Origin: Deroplatys truncata
Lineage: Eukaryota; Arthropoda; Insecta; Mantodea; Mantidae
Assembly: GCA_030765065.1 (NCBI GenBank)
Contig: CM060984.1
Coordinates: 100,793,488 to 100,857,487, forward strand
Direction of reading: 5' to 3'
Length of the DNA stretch: 64,000 bases
The first letter of the stretch is position 1. Every line of letters begins with the position of its first letter. Positions 56,882 through 64,000 of the stretch are shown here, one piece after another. The position numbers were made by a program, and so were the translations under genes. The notes below the pieces were generated by a model. It was not told the origin of the DNA. It ran no database searches and saw nothing but the letters and a program-made list of their open reading frames with translations.

Positions 56882-57535
56882 TATTACTTTCTCTACTACG
56901 TAACCAGCAGATAGAGGAAGTATTGCATCCATCCAAGATCAATATTGATATTTCTCCGGAAATGCAAGTTTTGAGGCCCCCTAAATAATTAAATGGATAA
57001 ACATTTTTAGAAATAGTTCTTACCTTCCCAATATGCGACGCGAAGTTTTTCAAGAAAATTCCCCAGCCCCAACTATCCTTTACTTCGAACATTTTTCATT
57101 ATTTTTATTTTCTCATATTATTTGGCTCAAACTATCTTTTTAATTTATTATTGTAGCTTAAACTTTAAATTAATAACACGACTACAACAAATCCTAAAAT
57201 TACAATACTTTGAAACGAATTACTACTTTGATTACAAAGAATTATACGGTTATAATCCTGAAACAATTTTGATTAAAATACCGTATGTTTAAGATATTTA
57301 CATAAGAAATAAAATGTATATGTTGAATTCCTGGGAATGAAAAGTCCTCTTAATTCGAAGGGAGATTTGTGTAATTCTCTATAACTTTTACCCCAAGATA
57401 TATAAAAATACTCACTACAAAAACTTTAAACATACAAATTGTTTCAAACAATTTTTTGTGATATGACCCATTTCCTAGATATCTGTTACTATTGATTTGA
57501 ATTTTCAATATATATTATTTATTTGAAGTACTTAA
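56882..57535 (+). repeat. R1 dispersed repeat, diverged
   Basis: Starts TTACTTTCTCTACTACGTAA; the microsatellite and following segment are deleted, and AT-rich sequence has been inserted near 57,120-57,260. Confidence 0.55.
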
Positions 57536-57539
57536 TGAT

Positions 57540-59030
57540 GTTTCATTTGAATATTCGTACTGATAAATGCAAATAAAATAAATAAAGACTTAACGAATGT
57601 GGTATTGATTTCCACTCTAAAATAATTAATTTCTGCTCCACAAGCACGAAAATAACCACTATGGTATTTTGAAAGTTATAAGCAGGCATAGGAGATTCTA
57701 AGCATTAAAGCCAGTACAGAAGAATATAAGGTTTAACATCACTGGGCTATAGGCAGGGAAGTCATAGATAAAAATCCACCACACCTCTCGTCCAGTCTTT
57801 TGAGGTTTGCAGACAGCACTAGAACCGATTTTACCTACTTGTAAGTGACTATTGTTCTCTGGGGTTTTGCATTCTTTGTAGTGATAATGGTTTGAGTACA
57901 GAAAACTTGAAACCAACTGCTTAAGAATTTCAAGGCTCCATCAGCAAGGGCCAGTGCAACACTGACACCTCCACTTTCTCAAAGAGAATCATACCTACAT
58001 ATCAGAGAGATAAGCAACAGTGAGCTGTAATTATATCGCAATCACTAACGTGCTTGATCTCAATCTGGTGGTGCTGGGTTCAAACAGATGGGATATACGT
58101 TATGGAGCGAACCCAATTTTAAATTCTTGCGTTTCTTTCAACGTTTAAGTACACGTTACGGAAGTATTCACATGGGATGTTTGTACATAGCACGGCCACG
58201 ATTACCTGCAAATAGCCACAATTCAGGGAACTTTTTATCAGTGGCGTACTACTCGTTATTAATCTTGGTCTGTTTTAAACAACCATGAACTCAAAGACAA
58301 TAAGTGTTCTGTATCAAAGTGCTCGCCTAACGCTCCTCTGTAATCCTTAAATGTTGATGGGTTGAATTCTTAATATTGTGCATATTGTTTTTAACAATAC
58401 GTTGCGAATTTGTGCGTGCATGCTGAGAAGGGGGAGAGAGGAAATATTGACTCGTTACGGAACGAAGGCTTACGACGTGATGCGTAAGAACCCAAGTCAG
58501 TCGAATAATGTACTGAGAGATCTTGTTTTTACGGTAATGCATACATAATAAAACAGTTCACGGTATGTATGATCTTGAAGTTTAAACGATAATGAATAAA
58601 TTAAAATAAATTTAGTGTTAGTGTTCTTGAGTTCTCGTGTAAACAGCTAATCCCACTCTGTACTCAGTAATACTTCCCGAAACTAGGGCTATTTTTGATT
58701 GTAAGGTAGTTATTTGTGGTTTGTTTATATCTTCCTGACCGCCCATTTCACTGATTGTACGCTTGGAGTAGGCTGCGCCCGCAGTTAACCGTCAAATTGT
58801 ACACTCAGAACTCGTTACATAGCAAACCAAGTAGGCCACGTCCCAGCAAGGAGCTGATTGCAGAAATTCGTGTTTATGTCTGGCAATTAGCAAAGGCAAG
58901 CAGTGGCGGCAGTGTTGCAACCCTTTTATTGCTGACATAAGCTATAGGCAGGCTTTATCAATAACGCAGCGTTTAATGCGCTGATTCCCAAACAGCGACT
59001 CTGTTACCAGGCACTTGCCATCGGAAGAAA
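57540..59030. other. No feature recognised
   Basis: Unassigned. A tRNA-like stretch GGTGGTGCTGGGTTCAAACA near 58,066 may be a lone SINE remnant. Open frames near 58,088 and 58,755 are unsupported. Confidence 0.4.
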
Positions 59031-59034
59031 TGAG

Positions 59035-59300
59035 ATAATCTATACTAATATTATAAAGAGAGAAAATTTGTTTGTATGTACATATGTACGAACGTAGTCT
59101 CAAAAACCATTTAAGCGATTTTGATGATTCCTTCAGTATTGAAAAGCCCTATTACTACTTTATGACGATCATGGGATATAAAGTACCTACTAATTTAAAT
59201 TCATAAATTACAGGAAGACTAAAAAGGATTTAGAAAGTGTGTGTACTAAAATATAAGTACGTTGGAGTTATAAACGGACATAGAGTATTCGTCTGCACTT
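59035..59300. repeat. Second dispersed repeat, better copy
   Basis: Starts ATACTAATATTATAAAGAGA; contains CTCAAAAACCATTTAAGCGA. Related to 800-1,110. Confidence 0.5.
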
Positions 59301-59619
59301 TAAAACATTCACAGCCAAATTAATGGAGGGGAAATCTATTATTTTTTTTTTACATATATATCAAATGGTAATACAGTTTGCGTTTTTTTGGCGGATTTTC
59401 AAATCGTTCATTTTATCAGTTATATAAATGTTTGAAGAATATGCCAAAATTGCAACTTTTTTTTGTACATGGTGTTTTCATAATTATCTTTCATGCATTG
59501 GGTAAAACATTTTTTGTGCATACATCCACGCACTTAAATCGACATGTGACTTAAACTGGTAGAGAAATAAATTCATGAAGTCATCAAAATGAGGAATTAA
59601 GGCAAAAAGGGAGCCTCAA

Positions 59620-60175
59620 AACATTTCCGGTGAGATCATATCGACTTTTTGGGTGGAATGTAATAATTCTTCTACTTATACAGATAAGTAGTAAATAAAG
59701 TAAAAGTGGTCTTCAAAATATATATGATTACGTATTAGAAAATTCAAACTAACGGAAACCAATATCTGCAAATAAAATTTTAAAAAATGCATTTCAGATA
59801 TATTGTCCGTTCAAACGAGATTTATTATCTTTTTTAATACGTTTTGTCCAGCTCTTTTCCACTTATATAACCAGTCATGCAAATATCATAAAAATATGGT
59901 ATTTTAATCCAAATCCATAGCTATTTTTTGAGAAAATCAAATACAATTTTTACCATGTGAAATTTGCTTTGAGAATGGTAAATTTTATTGCAGTTTCGTG
60001 TCACAGCTTTGAAAGATATTGATCTTAAATACCAAGTTTGGCGTTTATCCGACTTTTTTGAGTTAGGATATTCACGGACTCATACGCACGCGCAGACCTT
60101 TTCCTAATTTTTATGTTTCGGTGAACTTCAAAATATGTATTTATATAAATATGTGGCAGGAAAGGTAAAAATGTA
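59620..60175 (-). repeat. R1 dispersed repeat, two old units
   Basis: Fragments ending AGTAGTAAATAAAGTAAAAG and TGGCAGGAAAGGTAAAAATG. Confidence 0.5.
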
Positions 60176-60179
60176 AATA

Positions 60180-60620
60180 TCCCGCTTATTATAGCGTTGT
60201 TTTTTGTCTTTTTTTCATTTTTCTTATCAAGAGCTTATAAATATGACGCTGATGACAAAATATGCTTTTACAAAATCTTAATGAAATTAATGTATAAGAA
60301 GTTACACAAAATGCCATTATAATGATTTGTGTCCATAAATCAATTCCCATACGAAAAGCAAACTTCAGTTCACATAACAAGCAAAAAGAAGAGGCACAAG
60401 TTTACGCACCATCGAACCTTTACTTATGTTTGGTTTTTACTAACATTCCACAAAAAGTAAAATATTTGTGGATCTAAAATTTCACATGACATGTATGCTG
60501 TTCAGGGAGGGAGAGAGAGAGGGAGAGAATAAAAGAAAGGGAAACAGAATTGAAGAGGGAAATAAACAGGGGGCGAGTGAGGGGAAGAGAGAGAGAGAGG
60601 AAAGAGGGAAAAGAGGGATG
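60180..60620. other. Unassigned with GA-rich tract
   Basis: Holds the GA-rich low-complexity run 60,505-60,618; otherwise nothing recognised. Confidence 0.45.
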
Positions 60621-60859
60621 GAAGAAGAATAAATATAATTTCCGCAGCGTACCAGCAGATTCTGCTTGTTGTTAGATTAAACTTACATACCCGGGAAACA
60701 GAGAAAAAAAGAAAATGAAAACCAAGAGCTGGAAGCGTCAATTTCAATAACTTGAAAATATGTGTTCAATTTGCACTATTGTAATTTTGAATACTTTGTG
60801 AAACACTAAATGCGTCACACAATCTAATTGTATATATTATTTCTATAATGGATACCTGG

Positions 60860-61500
60860 TCGAATTTTTACATTCTCTACAATATACCCCGTAGGTAGAG
60901 GAAGTAATGTATTCAACGCAAAAATTAGATGTCGAGATTTCACCGTTTTGAGCCCCCCTGAATGAAAAAAAAATGTTTGGGAAAAGGACTGTGTGTTTGT
61001 GAACAGCATAACTCAAAAGTGAAATATCAGATAAATACCAAATTTCATATTTTAACCCAGCATCTTCCAAAGATGCGACACGAAGATTTTCAAGAAAATC
61101 CCCCCACCCAAACTACCCTTCCATAAAAAAATTTTCAATCTTTTTTATTTGTTCAAAAATGGCTTTAAACATTTTATTAAAACACTATATAGTTAAGGTA
61201 CTTACATGACAAATAAAATTTATTTCTTGAAATTCCTGGGAATAGACAGTGAACCTTTTCATTCGTAAGGAATTATGTATATTTTGTATAGTGGGTAAAC
61301 CATAAGAGAGACGCAAACATACCATACAAAAAATATGTAGATCTCTATAAAACACACAATTTATTGCAAATAACGTTTTTGTGACACCAGCCATTTCCAA
61401 GGTATCCACTATTAATGGTTTGAATTTGTTGATACTTTGTGTTTAAAGCAATGTCGCAATTTAGTTGTTTCTTGCCATGTCATGGAAAGAGTATGGAGTT
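60860..61500 (+). repeat. R1 dispersed repeat, partial
   Basis: Older-subfamily copy from ACATTCTCTACAATATACCC to ATGTCATGGAAAGAGTATGG, ended by a family D SINE. Confidence 0.6.
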
Positions 61501-61502
61501 TT

Positions 61503-61660
61503 ACCGAGCGGAATGGCTCAGGCGGTAACGTCTGGGTCCGCATTCGGAAGATCCCGGGTTCAAATTCAGTGGGCCGACCAATTTGACTGGGTTATTTTTC
61601 GGGGTTTCTCTCAGTCGCCAAGGTATATATCGGATTGGACCAAAAGTTCCAGCTAAATAT
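61503..61660 (+). mobile_element. tRNA-headed SINE, family D, short copy
   Basis: Head ACCGAGCGGAATGGCTCAGG with a strong A box; B box GATCCCGGGTTCAAATTCAG; body TTATTTTTCGGGGTTTCTCT. Confidence 0.78.
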
Positions 61661-62029
61661 AAAACAACAGTTAAAATGAAATAATATATGGCAATAGCGA
61701 ATGCTCTGCCATCTGTCCACAGATGATGAAAGCAGACAGACTGGACAGTACCCTAATGGTGTCTGTCCGCACGTGTAGAAGCAGAGGTACAGTTACCATG
61801 GATATGTCTCAATAAACACGTATGGAAGCTGTCATCTGCCTTCACAGAAGCAGAAGTACAGTTGTTATGCACATGCCTCCGTGGACAAGTGACGAAGTAA
61901 GATGCTATGGTAAAGGGATGAGACCTAGAAGGCTAACTGTCGGTCACACACCGAACCACGAGGTATCTCCTAACAGATCCGTAGCGATATGGCCACGTAG
62001 TTAAAGCAACGTAAAATAAATAAAGGGAA
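61661..62029. other. No feature recognised
   Basis: Higher GC than its flanks, with recurring GAAGCAGA(A/G)GTACAGTT (61,781 and 61,849), a short imperfect duplication. No gene seen. Confidence 0.4.
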
Positions 62030-62255
62030 AAAACGTATGGAATTTCAAAACCAAGGTATCGATTCGCTATCCTTCTTGTATCTATCCTTCAACAAAATGT
62101 GTTATTAAAATATTTCTGCAAAGGTTTGTCTCGATTAACATGAAGCAGATAGGAAAATAAGATTTTGTAAAAAAAGTTTGTAGTAGCCGTATAAAAATGA
62201 ACTATAGTGGATAGAGAAAGGAATATGAACGTAACACGTACGATTTTTAGAAATA
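62030..62255 (+). repeat. R1 dispersed repeat, 3' fragment
   Basis: Contains TCTCGATTAACATGAAGCAG and the terminal GATAGAGAAAGGAATATGAA. Confidence 0.5.
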
Positions 62256-62765
62256 AAATGTGCCAGAATTTAAAAATAGCCATTTCTTCCTAAGAGAACC
62301 TAGTTATTTTGGGAAGAATTCGCTTTATCTCCTCGAAAGATGCCTGGCACGATTATCTTGCATTTGTATGACTTTTCGTCTTTGGGATAACCTCCTCTTT
62401 CTCATTCTCCGCGCACGTGCACTGTCTCTTTTCAGGCACACATAGACGCGCAAGTGCGGAATACATTATTGATAAAATTAGGAATTTAACATTTCATCTG
62501 TCGTAAACAATATGTAATAAAGAAAAGGAATTTGGATAATATTGGGGAACAAATTTATGGAATTATGTTTAAGAGGAAGCACGTATCAAATGACACAGGC
62601 CAAAAATAACATGAAACCAAAAATATGTTTTGTGCTTTTAGTTAAATGTCTATGTACAAGGGCATACTGGTTTTATTGTCCTTTAAATACCATTTTCTTA
62701 TATCTTAGAATTTTTACATCATAGAGTTTCTAAAACATACTACCCATGGCTTACAAACAATTAGT
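62256..62765. other. No feature recognised
   Basis: AT-rich, unassigned. Confidence 0.4.
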
Positions 62766-62769
62766 CTGA

Positions 62770-63260
62770 AAACTTCCACATAATTAGGTGACCATCATCT
62801 TTATCAAGGTTTGCACCATTACAAGATGCGTTTCGTCACCACTAATCCTCTCTCCGTCTCCACTTTGATCTTCTGAATGTATCTCTTTTATGGTCTATAT
62901 TCTGTAAATATGTTTGGTAATCTCATCCTTTACACAATGGATCTTCAGTTTTCCGTATTTAGGATAATTCTTTCTATATGTTTCAATATTTTTAATTCGT
63001 CATAATTCTAAATTCAACAATTCATAAAAATTCATTTCAACAGATTCATTTTTTTTTCTTCTCTACTTCCTTCTTGGAGCCCAGTTTCGTTTGAATATAA
63101 AAGTACGATACTCCCATTGCCTTATATCACAGCATTTTCCTTTTTGAAATTTGTCTGTCCTGCTGTCTTCTATTACAGGGGTCAATTCACATCCCAAGGA
63201 TCTAAATATCGTAACTGTCCAACGATTTCATCACTTATTACAACTTTTACTTTTGATGTA
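62770..63260 (-). pseudogene. Possible degenerate LINE reverse-transcriptase tail
   Basis: Minus-strand translation gives scattered fragments, SVEMNFYELL and HCVKDEITKHIYR, that resemble the ESVEM-FLR and DEI-K--LRWYGH segments at the end of some LINE proteins. There are many stops. Weak evidence; could be chance. Confidence 0.3.
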
Positions 63261-63559
63261 TTCTTTACCTTTAAATACTAACATTTTTATTTTAATGTTT
63301 GATTAATTGAGAAGTCAATTATTAAAGTAAAAGAGAGTTTAGATGTATTTTACAGTTCACTATTAAAATAATATATGCTATAAAATTGTAAAATTGATGA
63401 AAAATCCATTAATCAAAGGGTATTTTTCTTACTGAAAAAGACCCAATACTCCTTTAAGTATATTTCATATCCCTCTTAAGTGTTCAACTTGGGTTCATTT
63501 TATTTCGAAATAGCAGAACCCAAAGCTCGCCTTATTGAGCTACCTGCGGAATTGTACTT

Positions 63560-63740
63560 TTTGAGACTCACACTCTCACTCTCGTCTCAAAACTCCTTTT
63601 TCTCCCTTCCCCTTTCGCTCTTTTTCTGCATCCTTTTGTCTTTCCCACATTCTCTCTCTCATTTTTCATTCTATCTTCCATTCTCTCACTCAGTCGTCTT
63701 CTCTCCATCTTCTCTCCATTTCCCTCCCTCTCTCTGTGCA
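63560..63740. repeat. CT-rich low-complexity tract
   Basis: Pyrimidine-rich run, inverted relative to the GA tracts at 690-790 and 60,505-60,618. The open frames across it reflect composition only. Confidence 0.5.
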
Positions 63741-64000
63741 ATGCATATTTTATGTGAATTTTTAAAATCGACAATGCGGTGTTTAGAAAACTTAAACGTA
63801 AGTAAAATGTTTAACAGAAGACAAACTTGAGCCTATTGCTTATATTTTCAGTGCGACAGGAACCGTGGAGTTTCCCGTGGTAACCGATTTACATACAGGA
63901 ATAATAGTATAGAAAAATTAGTATAACTTCCTAAATACCTATCCTATCGAAATTTTGTACATAACATTATGTTTATTAACTTCTTTATAAAATAGTTTTA

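Noticed and set aside
60502-60747. Ser/Pro/Leu-rich frame over the GA tract
   Set aside because: Low-complexity composition only; the same kind of frame appears at 63.5 kb and 0.7 kb.

Overview
This window looks like repeat-dense arthropod (probably insect) nuclear DNA. It is AT-rich, has no ordinary host gene I could recognise, and is packed with tRNA-headed SINEs, Tc1/mariner-type transposons, LINE remnants, microsatellites and one very abundant dispersed repeat of about 0.9 kb (called R1 here). The species cannot be fixed from the sequence.

The outstanding object is a 15,881-bp mobile element at 15,510-31,390. It is an almost perfect giant palindrome: two 7,274-bp arms (15,510-22,783 and 24,117-31,390) around a 1,333-bp unique loop (22,784-24,116). 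Mirror coordinates always add to 46,900, so there is no net indel between the arms, and in a partial comparison I saw only four substitutions. Each arm carries one intact 1,217-residue protein-primed-type family B DNA polymerase (Polinton/Maverick-bidnavirus lineage) with its own TATA box, CRE-like site and poly(A) signal. The two genes diverge from the loop. The outer 2.6 kb of each arm is three blocks of tandem repeats. The loop is a 10-unit array of tRNA-like (B-box-bearing) monomers about 138 bp apart. The element begins AG, ends CT and is flanked by a perfect 6-bp duplication, CGTATG, as Polintons are. Yet it has no visible integrase, protease, ATPase or capsid gene. I infer a polymerase-only, palindromic Polinton derivative that either borrows an integrase or uses another route.

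The element lies inside a deleted DUF4817-type mariner relative (15,078-15,509 plus 31,397-31,465, TA target), which itself lies inside an R1 copy (14,406-15,077 plus 31,466-31,665). This three-layer nesting also argues that the palindrome is not a fold-back assembly artefact.

Region by region: 1-5 kb holds R1 copies, small hairpin elements and a foldback element with a SINE inside. 5.0-6.6 kb holds a broken Tc1 element next to a (TA)n tract. 7.2-13 kb holds R1 arrays, SINEs and a broken fragment of a widespread arthropod repeat protein. 13-15 kb holds a hairpin and older R1 copies. 15.5-31.4 kb is the palindromic element. 31.5-43 kb holds SINEs, a LINE 3' fragment and R1. 43-46 kb holds a second foldback element with a MITE inside. 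46-57 kb holds R1 arrays, SINEs and microsatellites. 57-64 kb is mostly degenerate or unassigned. Nothing outside the palindrome looks like a working gene.
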